Positions 32,701 through 44,600 of a DNA stretch of 64,000 nt are shown one piece after another (within the stretch, counting starts at the first letter, position 1; each line of letters begins with the position of its first letter). The notes beneath the pieces are model-generated. The model did no database searches, was not told the DNA's origin, and worked only from the letters and a program-made list of their open reading frames with translations. Made by a program: the position numbers and the translations under genes. The stretch comes from Dirofilaria immitis (taxonomy: Eukaryota > Nematoda > Chromadorea > Rhabditida > Onchocercidae): contig JAKNDB010000107.1 of the NCBI GenBank assembly GCA_024305405.1, positions 4,324,501 to 4,388,500 on the forward strand. The letters run 5' to 3'.

Positions 32701-32827
32701 ATGTCTTATTTTTATCGATAAATGCTTTATCGTACTGTTATAATGCATTATAAATATGTGCGATACGCAAATCAGTGATTACAGTATTTATTTTTGTAAT
32801 AAATATTACTAAAATGAAATTGTTTAC
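29705..32827. other. Convergent intergenic region
   Basis: This lies between the 3' end of the PTR gene (plus) and the 3' end of the Cys-rich gene (minus). No terminal exon of the minus-strand gene could be assigned in it. A patch at 31246-31389 is less A+T-rich and open in one plus frame (47 codons from ATG) and partly in a minus frame, but neither has splice support. Confidence 0.5.
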
Positions 32828-35800
32828 TTTCAGATGATACTGTATCGGAAGATAGAATCGACACATTAGTGGATATAAATGTTCGGTAGAACTATCAACC
32901 AATGAGTATAATTGATCGAGCAGATCATACTGATAATAATCATTAATTACATTCAATCCATTATTTGTTTCGTTTTCTTCACACATATTCCGTATCAGTT
33001 CTTTCTAAAACTGATTATATTTTATTCCAATTTAATTTCGTTATTTTATTTTTATTCTAATTTCAAACATATCTTTTAATAATTTGATAAGGCTAATTGC
33101 TAATATTATCATATCATTTATTACTATATTGCTGTGCTATTATCATTATTGTTATCATTATTATCATTTTAAAAGGACGGATATATTTTAATTTAACGGT
33201 GCAAAACTTTTTCATTTAATTCTTTTTAACTTTGCTATAATCTATAGTACCAACAAATAACAGAGGAAATTAATTTGTTTATATCCACAATAATAAATCT
33301 GGTAAACATTTAAAAAATAATTTTCATACGTGAAAAAAAATCTTTGCATAAAACAATTAAAAGACAATTTTCGTATTAATTACTGCTTAATTAAACTTTA
33401 ATTCAATTTTTCTTCTCAATAATAAAGAAGAAAGTTTATTATCAAATTTTGTCATTTTTATAATAATTTATCTCATCCTACTCTATCACATCAATTATAC
33501 CATTTTTGCTATCAGTTATTTTAATCAAATATATCACGTTACTATAGTTTCAGTTTTTATAAAATTTCATTTTAATTAAATAAATTAGAATGAAATGGAA
33601 AGTTTACGCGACATTCCAAATGACAAATTTGAAAAGCACATTGCTTGTTCAATTGCCAGTATTGATAAATTTCATCAAAATTATCAGATACACCATAAAG
33701 GTATGATTTTTCATTTGCTTTTGTCCGATATCGTCGAGCAATTCGACGACAGATTTCATTGCATTCATTATGTGCACCACTACTAGTATAGCTGAAATTA
33801 ATTAACCAATTAACTAGTTAATTAATTCAAATTTGCATAATTTAAATATACCAATAAAAGCAATAAAAGCAAACAAACAAATTTTGATTCAACTTTAACT
33901 ACTTAAATATGTTAACAATGTACCGAATTAAGTGCCTAATTAACTTGTCGAAAATTCCTAATAATATTAGCAAATTAATAAATTAAAAGCAAAAGTTTGT
34001 AAATATTAAATTTTCAAATTTCTTTTGCAAATATAAATATTTTATGTGATAAATTTAAAAGAAAAAAATTTGAAATTTTTCACAAAAGGAATATTTCTTT
34101 TTTTCCTTATTTAAATATATAAATCGATAAATCAATCAGATAGGCAGATAGAAGATTTAGTATATGTTTTATAAAATGGCTTACATATTTCATTTTTATT
34201 GATTTTTTTTCTAATTTATTTAAAACTTTTTTCTTTTTTCCTATTGCTACTTACATTCTGAAAAAAAAAAAAAATCAATTTAACGTTTGCTACGATTTTT
34301 AATTTATTTTATTATTTTTTTGATTATCAATTCGTATTATTTCGTAATTATATAACTTTCGAAATTTTAGAAATTTGAAGAAAGAAAAGTTTTAAAGGAA
34401 AAAAATATGCGAAGAAAGGTTTACTTTAAACAATTAAGTGCATTTTCAAATTGTAAACGTTTCAAGGCACAAATATGCAAATCACTACTCCATGGAATAT
34501 ATTTATGATCTATCTGACATTCCACATTCCAACATGTTAATTTCTGTTCTGTTATATTGCAAAATGTGTAGAAATTATCAAATGATGCGGTGATTAATTC
34601 ATCCAATGGAAATTCATAAAATTCGTCATCGTAATTTTTTTGAAAATGCATCTATAAAGAATAAAATTTATCTTAAATTCAAATTAAGAACAAAGGATGA
34701 AAGAAATGGAGCGTGTAAAAGGACGAATAAATAATATGATATTGAAGAAAATTGATGTGCTTGTTTGAATTATTATTATTATTATTATTGATTGAAGAAA
34801 ATGTCTAGACGAAAAAACAAATGAGATTAGGAAATGATTGGATAATTTATCTATCGGATCAAATATGATGTCTAGACTAAAGAAATGAAAAATGAAAAGC
34901 TGAGATTATTTGCTTGGCTTAATAATACAATCATATGATTTAAACTAAAAATGATAAAGCCGAAAAAAGGAAGTTAAAGGAAAAAATTGACTAAAAATTT
35001 TCGAAAATAAAATTAAAAATAAAAAAATTTGGGACATAAATGAAAGAATTATTGATTTAAGCAAAAATAATATTTTTTTTTGAAATAACTGTTAAATTAA
35101 ATGAAAAGTTTTTTTAATTCAATTATTTTTTTCGTTTATTGTATTTGAAGGATTTAAAAAAGTTTTACTGAAAAGAATTTTTTTTTGGAATATTTTGAAT
35201 AAAATGAAAGAAGGCAAAAATATTTTAGGCTAACATTTGTAGTTTCAAGCAACTGAAATAATAAATAATGTCGTTTGGGATATAAAAGATTGATAGAATG
35301 AAAAGACAAATATTAATTCAATTTTGAATATTAACTAAAATTGAATAAATTTATTTAAAATATGAAAAACAATCAGGATGTAAGGAAAGTAGTGATTAGT
35401 TCAATTTTTGCAAAGAAATTAATTTTCGTTTTATAGTTGCTTAAAATACTCACAATTTTTAAATTCTAATTAATCGATAGTGCTATCATTTATCGTTGTG
35501 GAACGGACGAATCAAAAAAATCTGATGAATAAACTAACATGAAAATCGCTTTTCCACTGTGCATCACATTGAGCTTTGCATTTGATCAATTTATGCTGAT
35601 CTATATTACTAATACTATTATTACTATTATTACCGTTATCATTATCAGTATCATTATCACCATCGTTATCATCGTTGTTGCTGATACTACCATTATCAGT
35701 AATATTCTTCAGGTAATTATCATTTTGTTGAATTTTATTAGTCAAATGCAAATTACAACATTGATGTACCGTTACATTTGCATTGACAAATACCATCACT

Positions 35801-35877
35801 GATGCGAGCACTGAGAAAATAAACAAATAAAATATTTTAGACTTCAAAATTTTCAAAATAACTTTAAATTTCTTCAT
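32828..35877 (-). CDS. Secreted Cys-rich protein, CPG4-domain-like
   Basis: Four minus-strand exons join in frame without correction: 35877-35539, 34651-34425, 33791-33608 and 33004-32828, about 215 residues. It starts MKKFKVILKILKSKIFYL, giving a basic N-terminus and a hydrophobic segment (LFIFSVLASVMVFVNA) read as a signal peptide, then HQCCNLH, an Asn/Asp-rich linker and CKAQCDAQW. Later exons carry the spaced Cys pattern FCNITEQKLTCWNVEC, LHICALKRL, ALNCL, ECNEICRR, KQCAFQICHLECR and NMCEEN. This Cys spacing with a Phe/Leu-rich middle recalls the nematode chondroitin proteoglycan 4 (CPG4) domain, perhaps duplicated; that match is from memory and unproven. A DUF19-type secreted domain is the alternative. 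The last exon ends at a gtaaac donor, and without splicing the frame would stop at 32738. A 5' exon at about 36230-36285 (MRLNFMTTLSI) is possible but unsupported. Confidence 0.7.
35607..35700 (-). repeat. GAT/AAT-rich coding microsatellite (Asn/Asp linker)
   Basis: In the coding direction the sequence is an imperfect GATAAC/AATGAT array that translates to alternating Asn, Asp, Ser and Gly between the first Cys pair and CKAQC. It looks like an exonised or expanded microsatellite and should vary in length between strains. Confidence 0.7.
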
Positions 35878-38639
35878 ATTTTCTATTCCATTCGCTACCT
35901 TATCTATTACTTTTATTATTTATAATTAAAATTTCTGCAAATTTGTGGATTTTTCTTTTTAATAATATTTAGCTAGCATTCTTTTTCATAATTTAAAACA
36001 ATATTAATTAATAAATAAAATTTAATTAATATCCTTACATATTAAGTTTAATATTTCTTTCCTTCTCTCTCTCTTTTCATTCTCTCTCTCTCTTTCTAAT
36101 TCTCTCTTTCCTTCTTTCTCAATCCTCTAGAAATAACAACTGAGGAACTATTTAATATTTTAAGATGAGAAAAATGAAACTATTAATAGATGAAAATAGG
36201 AAGAAAAAAGAGAACTCACCAATAGATAAAGTCGTCATAAAATTTAATCGCATCGATACCCAATGTTTACCTTCTAAAATATTCAAATAAATTTCAATAA
36301 ATTTGAATGAAAATGATAAAATACGGAAAATAAACTAAGAAATGATAAATATTTCTTCGAGATTTTAGTGGATGGATCTCGTATTTTGAATAAATGCAAT
36401 ACAATAAATATTATGCATTGTATGAATTTCTTAGTACTACAATAAAAATATTTGCATATATTTGATTAGATACTATTAACAATATCATATCAATTTATTT
36501 ATGAATTTTGACAAAAATTAAATCACATAGTTTAGTTAAATTTAAAATGTATGGTCAAACATTATTTAGCTAAAGGATATTTTCTAAGAAATGGTCAAAT
36601 AGTACACATTAAATGAATAATATTATTAATATCACATCCAATTTACGAATTTAATAAAATATTTATAAAAGTTTTGCTGTCAAAAAGATTCAATTTAAGA
36701 CGTATAGAATTATTTGGCTAAAAGAAATTTTTAGAAAAAAAGAAAAACTAAATAATATTTATACATTTCCAACCTTTTTTTGAATGTTTTAAATAATAAA
36801 ATAAACACAAAAGAAAAAATGTGTCATCATCAATCACATTGCTATTGCTATTGTTATTATTATCATTATTATTAATATCACTATAATTAATCATTAGTTC
36901 ATGAAATAAATGCATTTAAATAGTGGGATAAACGAGAATGATGTATATTAATCATTTATTTTCAAATATTCAAATAATTTGATTTGTTGTGGTCGAAGGA
37001 AATGCAAAGAAAACAAAATGAATATCTTGTAGAGGTTATGAAAAAATAAACAAACAAATAAGAAGCAAATAGTAAATAAACAAATAAAATGAAAAGAAAT
37101 ACAGATTAAGATGATATGCTGTAAAATAAAATTTTAATAAAAAATGAATCAGAATATAAGAAAAAGGAGAAAGATAAAGGAAAAGGAGTAGAGAAAGAAA
37201 ATGAGTAAAATATGGAAAGAGGAGGATATATTTAGGATTTCCATTAAGTTCAAATAACTGATAAATTTTTGAAACGAAACAATCAAATAATATATATGAG
37301 AATAATGATAATATTTACATGATAATCATGATAGCGATAATAACAATAATGATAATAATACCAATAGAAAGAATAATTAGTTGAACGAGAAATTTAATTT
37401 GATCTTTTAATTTCTGCTACATATTGATATATTAGAAGAAAACTAATTTTTCCTATTTTTAATTTGCATATTTGAGAGTATGATATTAATGTATTTGAAT
37501 TGAAAATCAGTAATTATTAAATGTATATATTTTGTGTCGAAGAGAAATTCAAAAAAAAAAATTTTTTCTCATTTGGGGAGGATGAGGAAGAGAGAAAACT
37601 TAAGATTATTAGTATTAGAAATTTTTCTTGCATGAAACATACAATTAATAATGTCATGCAGACATGCAACATGCAACATGCAATCTTCATTTACAGCGAT
37701 CTGCATTGTATATTTGAAATGAACGACTCAATTTCAATTCAAATCGATTTCATTTTATTGCAATCAGCAAAATAATTAATATATGATAAGATAATGTCTT
37801 TTCAAATCTCTCAAATATGTTTAATTTTGTCAAATATTATCACCTATCATCATTTCCTTTTTTGCTTTTTCTTCCGCTCTACTATAGATCAAAAAAACAA
37901 AATAAATAACTTCGAGAATTAATTAATTAAAAAATTATTGATTTTTAATGTCCCCTTAATTTTCGGTTTCATATGATAAAAGTTTCTCCTTTTACTTTTT
38001 CATTTATTTGAAAATAATAAATTAAAAAAATGAAAAACGATGAGTAGGAAGGAAAAAGAAGAATAATAAAATTTTTACCGCAAAGTAATAAAGATCATCA
38101 ATGAAAATGAAAAAGAAAAAATTAATTATTGTCTTTCACCAATAAGAAAATTTAATTCTTCTCAGATAGCAAATATGCATCCAATAATTATCAATTATTT
38201 TTATTATTAATTATTTTATTGCTCCAATACTTACAAAAGAATCAATGATATTAAATTATATATAAATGAAGATATGATAAAAATAGGATAGAAATCAGCA
38301 AATTAGAATGAAAAGAATGAAATTTATGCAAATATAATTAACAAAAAGTTTGACCATGAAATTGATAAATTGAATGATTATATTATAGATATTTATCGAC
38401 CGAAAATATTTCACAAAATTTCCTCGCAAATTTATCAATCATTAATCAAATGATATTGCACTAAAGTGAATTTATGAAATATATATATATATATTTAAAG
38501 TATCGCTCATTAATAAACAAATTTATTTCTTAATTTTTAAGTAATAAATTAACAAATATTTAAATTTCATTAAAATATAAAACGAGAATGATAATTACAA
38601 TATGAGTAAAGGAAAAGGGTAAAATTAAATTTTCAACGA
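35878..38639. other. Intergenic between two minus-strand genes
   Basis: It holds CT-rich tracts at 36060-36130, a TA run at 38478-38495, and a triple ATGCAAC repeat near 37664-37683. The plus-strand open frame at 37521-37775 covers the ATGCAAC repeat but has no splice or homology support. The IFT46 polyadenylation signal (TTTATT on plus, AATAAA on minus) is at 38522-38527. Confidence 0.55.
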
Positions 38640-41600
38640 TTACAATTCAAGCCGTTCCGGTTCATTGATATTATTTCGTCCATTAAATCCATTATTATTA
38701 ATGTTACTACTATTCATGAAGTTGTTCTTAGCCAAATTTCGGAAATGTTGTGAATTGCGGAATTCGGCAAATAATGTAAAAAGTACATGAAGTGATTGAA
38801 TTCGAGATTTCTGAACAGGTATATCGAATAATGCTAAACAAATATCTACATATTCTTCCAATGATACATCCAATGATGCGCTTGGTAACTGAAATTAATA
38901 TTGTTAATATATATCTTGAAATATCAATACAAAAAAATTAATATTATTGATTTTTATATGACCTAAAATTGATTTGAAATTTTTGAAAATTTCGTCTGTT
39001 TTAAATAATTTATTGCAATTCGATTAAATCAACTTATAATATTAAAAGAGACATACATTAAAAATAAAAAGAATTAACTGATAATAAATGATAATTGATG
39101 TTATTTATATGCATTTTATAAATAATTTTGAAGGTGATCTAAAATTCCTGAAGTTTTGATAAATTTAATTAAACTTTTATAGTTTGATGAAATTAAACTA
39201 TATTATTGATACGAAAAAAATTACTTTAATTAATTGTTCATAGAAGTATCAAAATGAAATAGTAATATAATCGATGTGTTAGGACAATTAGAAACAGTAA
39301 TACGATGGCTTATCATTCACGGGAAAAAAACTTATCATATTATTTCACGAATTAGCAGCAATAGCAATAATAATAACAATAACATAATCTATTAATAAAA
39401 TTATTTAGAAACTTATCAAATAAAAGATTTGCTAAAACAATAATGATACGACAACAGCAATAACAATAGCAATAACTTATATTCGAGATTATGAAAATAA
39501 TAGATTAGTTTGACTTTTGGTAAATTTTAATAATAATTAACATAGTAAAATTAACTCGTTTTATAATTCGAAAATATAAGTTATATTTTTTCTTCAAGGA
39601 ATCAAAAAATTAAAAACAAAATAATTAATTAATAATAAACCTGTTCAATTTTTAGCAAATTTTCCACATCACTTGGCCATTCCTGCATTAAATATTCGAT
39701 ATTTGGCATTGGTTTCGTATATGTGACAATATCCGCTGGTTTTGTTCGATGAATTTCCGGAAATAATTAATTCCAATTTAATAATTTTGGATCATTAACT
39801 TCAGTTTAATGATTTTGAACTTTTAAAGTTTTTTTTTGCTTTCGCGATTAGTTTATATATTGGGGAATAGTTAATAGTTTAAAAAGATCGAATTAGAATT
39901 ATATAAAATTATTTAAGTTAAAAATTAATAAGTAATGAAAAACCTTAATACTACTTATCCAATGTTCAATTTCTTCAATATTCTCATCGGCTCGTTCCAA
40001 TTTTTTCACCGGTACATCTTTCACTAATACATTTTTACTATCCTTTAATTCATTTCTCATTTTCATATTCAAAATGATCGGATCACTTTGTTCTATTCCT
40101 GGCTCATCCAGTATCACCAAACCCAAATCATCTTCAACCTGCATAATAGATATATATATATAACTTCGCAGTATGTTAATTAATTACTAATCGGGAATGA
40201 ATATCAAAGGAACGAAAACTTTAGCTGTTAATCTTTGTAGACTAAATTAAAAAATTTTACAAATAGTTTTAAGAAAAATTGCTGAAAAATTCAAACGAAA
40301 TCATTTATATCGATTAATAAAATTATAAGAATATGAAATAGAATTTGAATTAAATGAAAATTTGTATTGAAAATATTTTAATTAATAAAACTTCTATTTC
40401 ATACTACAATATATGATTAAATGAGAGAGAAGAGAGAGAGAGAGATAGCGAAAGAGAGAGAGAGGAAAGGCGACAGGGAGAGAGAGAGATTTGAAATGAA
40501 ATTTAAAAAAAAGGGGAGGTGAAAATAGATGACCTCATCTGGTCGTGGTATTTTAATGAAAACATCGACATCACCAACAGCTGGTATGTAATCTGGAAGG
40601 AATGGCTTTAGAAATGTTTCAATATGTATCGTTTTTGCTGTATATGATTCAATATATGATAATAATTCCTTCTCCTCCGAGCCAAGAAGTGTAAATAAAT
40701 TTGTGCCTAAAATAAAATTCCTTTTTTTTTCAATAAGAAATGATAAAATTTTTGATAAATTTGCGCTTTAAATATAGTCACTTTTTGACTTCTTTATACA
40801 CATCTCTTTCTTGGCTAAAATAGTTTAATTTTCGATTAAGGAATGATAAAATTATTTAAACAAATTTGTTCTCATAATAAGGCAAGGCCATTTTACGCTT
40901 AACTGAAATATTTTGATTTTTAATAAAAAAGTGATAAAAATGCCTTTAAGTATATTAAATGTCGAACTATTTAGCAAATCAATCAAAATATTACTTCATC
41001 TAATCATAAATTAATTCAAATACAAATTAATTTTTTAATGGACTAATTAATTACCATATTATTTTATTATTGCCAAATTATTTGTTGCAATTTAGCAAAG
41101 GTAGCTTATTATTTTTCTTCTTTCTCTCTTTTTTCTATCATACAATTAGCAAATAAATCTTTTAGCTTATGCTAATTTTCGATTTATGAAAAATTGAAAT
41201 CTAACTTTTGTCGCCAAATTTTTCAGTAGCAGTTTTATCATTATCAGTAACATTTCCGGTTCCAATAGCGGTTGCTGTTGCCAATTCAGTGATGCCTTGA
41301 ACCATTGCACTGATAGTACTTTTACCTTTATATTTTAAAATTTATCAAAAAAAACATTCAACTTAATTGTTCAAATTATCTAATTTATAATCATTTACTA
41401 CATAATCAGTTAATTAATTAAAGACTTTGTAAAAAATTGTTTTATTGATAATTCGATATAATTTATCATTTGCGTAATTTCACAAGCAAACTTTTAAATT
41501 GTTTACGTCTAATTAAAAAAAAGGAGACAAAGAGAACCATGTAATTTGTCTGATGATAAATCAGATGGGAGCGATTTATTATCGCTTGAAAATGATAATT

Positions 41601-41661
41601 CCTTCTTTGAATTATTTGTATCCTCAGAATGAACTGTCGATGAATTTGTTAAATGTTCCAT
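38640..41661 (-). CDS. dyf-6: Intraflagellar transport protein 46 (IFT46, C. elegans DYF-6)
   Basis: IFT46 is an IFT-B core subunit needed to build cilia; in nematodes these are the sensory neuron cilia. Six exons, all in frame: 41661-41538, 41325-41206, 40706-40534, 40138-39944, 39757-39641 and 38888-38640, about 330 residues. Conserved segments are KPFLPDYIPAVGDVDVFIK and IPRPDE (exon 3), LGLVILDEPGIEQSDP and EEIEHWISSIK (exon 4), EIHRTKPADIVTYTKPMPN and YLMQEWPSDVENLL (exon 5), and LEEYVDICLALFDIPVQKSR with IQSLHVLFTLFAEFRNSQHF (exon 6). The N-terminal 80 residues are Ser/Asn-rich and family-variable, and the extreme C-terminus is Asn-rich. The start MEHLTNSS lies nine bases after a strong acceptor, so the mRNA is probably trans-spliced. 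The intron before exon 5 ends in CG rather than AG, although the protein join matches the family exactly there. Confidence 0.95.
40424..40491. repeat. GA-rich tract in an IFT46 intron
   Basis: An imperfect GA microsatellite, CT-rich on the transcribed strand, 3' of exon 3 of IFT46. Confidence 0.8.
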
Positions 41662-41669
41662 CGTTCAGT

Positions 41670-41681
41670 CCTGAAAAAATA
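41670..41681 (-). promoter_or_regulatory. Probable spliced-leader acceptor of IFT46
   Basis: On the minus strand the sequence attttttcag ends at 41671, leaving a nine-base leader before the ATG at 41661. This matches the nematode acceptor consensus TTTTCAG closely. Confidence 0.65.
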
Positions 41682-44600
41682 GAAGAAAATTATAAATGAA
41701 AAAAAACGAACAAATTTTAGAAAACTCAGATATCTCGATAGCTGTTACAAATAAATAATAATCAAATATTTGTTATAAAATCAAAACTAAATGTGATTAT
41801 AAAATCATGATGATAAATAGTTTTTCTTCTCTTTTTCTCTCCCTTTCTCTCTGTTTCTTTCCCTCTTTTTTCTTTTTTTGTAAAATTATGAAAATTAATG
41901 CAAGGACTATATTACAGGAAATATTACGGAGAATATATAAAATAGGCTATTCTTTTGCTTTGATAACTTAATTACGATAATATTATCGTTATTTTACAAC
42001 TATACAATCGTTATTTTTTCTCATTTTTATTTTAATATGTTAATTATCAAAATAAATCTTTTATTTCTAATTTTAAAATTGTTTAATGGAATCTATTATA
42101 TTTATTATACTTTCGGAAGAATTAATTCCATCATCTGATGCAAGCGCATTTATCTTAATAAACTGAAACAATGAATGTTAAGCAAGCAATATCATACTTT
42201 ATTATCATATACTATTTCATTAAATTCAAAATCAAAAAAGGAATGATTCAGAGATCAAAATTATGAAAACTGTGTATTTTTCTCCCTCTAAAATTTTCAT
42301 AACTGATAAAATTCTAATTGAGTAATCAATAATTATTTTTTGATTTACTCTGTGCAATTCAATTATTCAAATTTGAAAATAAAGGACTTCAGATTACATG
42401 CCTGAAATCATAGATCTTGCATTAAATGCAGAAATTCTTAGCTTGTATTCTGAAAAATTTGAAATTACATTTTATCATTTTGGTAGAGTAATAATTGATA
42501 TTATTAATAATTGAATAATATAATTTTGAATATATTATATAAACTATTCCCACTATTTTTATACTTTATGTTATGCAAAAAAAAGAAAAAAATGAAATAC
42601 TTGGCCATAAAAATGATAATATCAAGAAAAGTATCAACAAAAATTTTTAGCGAAATTTATTGGTCATATTATTTTCCATGTGTTATTAATCAATATAAGA
42701 ATAAAAATAAAAATACGTGATTTTAAAAAGAGTAAAAAAAGTTAACAAAGTTTGATAAAGTTAAAAAACTTAGTAAGATTTTTCAGCTCGGTTTGTTGCA
42801 TGAACCGTTCATGCTATCTGATAATATGCCAACTTCGGATTCATCGATTGATTTTGTTTCTTTTTTTTGGTAAAACTTATTTTTGACAAAACTTATTGAA
42901 TGGCTTAGGATGAAAAAATATATATTGGAAATTAATTAAAATATGAAACAAAAAAATGATATTCATAATGAAAAGTTATTATCTATTTCCAACACGAAGA
43001 TTAATTAAATTCAAAAATATTATATTATTTTGGAATAAAAAAGTAAACATTAAATAAAATTATTTCATATGAAACGGAAAATCAGAAAATTTTTTAAATT
43101 TGTAAATTTATTTAACCATTATTTCTATATTCATAAGTTTATTTATTAACTATAGCTTTTTTTTATCATATAGGAAATATTGGATTTAAATTTATTTTTG
43201 CTCATTATTATCATATTTTTAAACAAATTTGCATAATCAATTGTCAAATTCTCTTTTCATTGCAAATTTTGAATAGTAATAATTCGTCTAAAAGATAGTT
43301 AAAATATCTTTTTCCAATTTTGATGTATTAAATCTTGTAATTTAATTTCATAATCAACTTGATATTCTCAATTAAGTTTATTGTGACTCATACATAAGTT
43401 AATATAGATATGATTAGCATTATACTTTCAATTAATTTATCATTTTATAGTCATTAAGTATCCGAAAACTGTTTTCAATCTGTTAATAAATGAATAAACA
43501 AAATCTTTTCAACTCTCGCAATTGGATGCAAAATGAATGGAAAAACATTTTTAAATAATTTAATTATTTAAGTAAATAATTATACTCAAATAATCTAATT
43601 GATTAGTATTTAAATCGAAAAAAAAACTGACGAATTAATTAAATTTTAACGCATTGCGCTGCTTCAAAATGTATTAAAAATCAATGCATATTATTTGTTT
43701 CAACAATAAAGGAATTATGCTTCTAATTTTTAATAAAACTTTACTTCATTATGAAGCCTATAATACTTGTTGTAACTAAACAGGCTTTGGAAGCCTACAG
43801 TATTTGTCTCGCCTGTAATAATTATATAGGTCATATTCTTTTTATGCATCGATAGTGCATTCGGCTGTAATGGAATAGGCCTTAATTTGTTATTCGTTTT
43901 TATTGATCGCAAGTTTTTGCAAAACGATTACACACCTAAAGTATTTGCCTGTGATGAGACATATTTAGTTTTTGATTGAATTAATGGCATATTTCTAATA
44001 TTTCCATGATATTAACTTTTCTTCTATTGTACTTTCTTTTAAATATCCAATTATATAAAATAAAACAATATATATATATATATATAGTAATGTTCTAAAT
44101 GGAATAAATATGAATGAAAATAAATATTTTCATTCCTTTCAATGTTTCAATTTAATTCTTATAAATAATAAATTTTACTTATTAATTAAAATAAAAATTT
44201 TAATTTTAATCATTTTCTAGCATCAATAATTGCAAATGATTTGATCATTTTTAATATTTTACGACAAACAATTTCTATAACATATGAACATTTCTATAAC
44301 AAATCATACAAATGATTGATTGATTGATTGACTGATTGATTAATTGATCGATTAATTATTACATACATATAGATATTTATTATATTTTAAGTTCATATTA
44401 AACTATGATTAAAATAAGTTAGTTTAAAACTTCAACTTTATTGCTGCTATTTTTTGAAATATCAATTTCCCTTCTGCTTATTTCAAAATTTATTGAACAC
44501 AGCGTTAATTATGTGGAAGAAAAACAATGATTATTTGAAAAAAATGATTTATAGAAAAATAAGAGAGAGAGAGTATGAAAAGAGAGAGAGTATGAGAGAG

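Noticed and set aside
36226..36285. Possible upstream first exon for the CPG4-like gene (MRLNFMTTLSI followed by gtgagt, minus strand)
   Set aside because: It could splice in phase to a weak acceptor at 35882, but the acceptor lacks a pyrimidine tract and the signal peptide is complete without it.
41671..42200. Search for an RFX/DAF-19 X-box upstream of IFT46
   Set aside because: GTTATTTTACAAC and GTTACAAATAAAT resemble half-sites but do not meet the 14-base X-box consensus.
42787..42873. Open stretch after a strong acceptor (LGLLHEPFMLSDNMP)
   Set aside because: No upstream or downstream partner exon; 8-bp dyad GCATGAAC/GTTCATGC inside it gives part of the unusual composition.
43740..43940. 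Repeated AAGCCTAYARTAYTTGT motif as a possible transposon remnant
   Set aside because: Only two clear copies and one weak copy, no terminal inverted repeats, target duplications or transposase coding.
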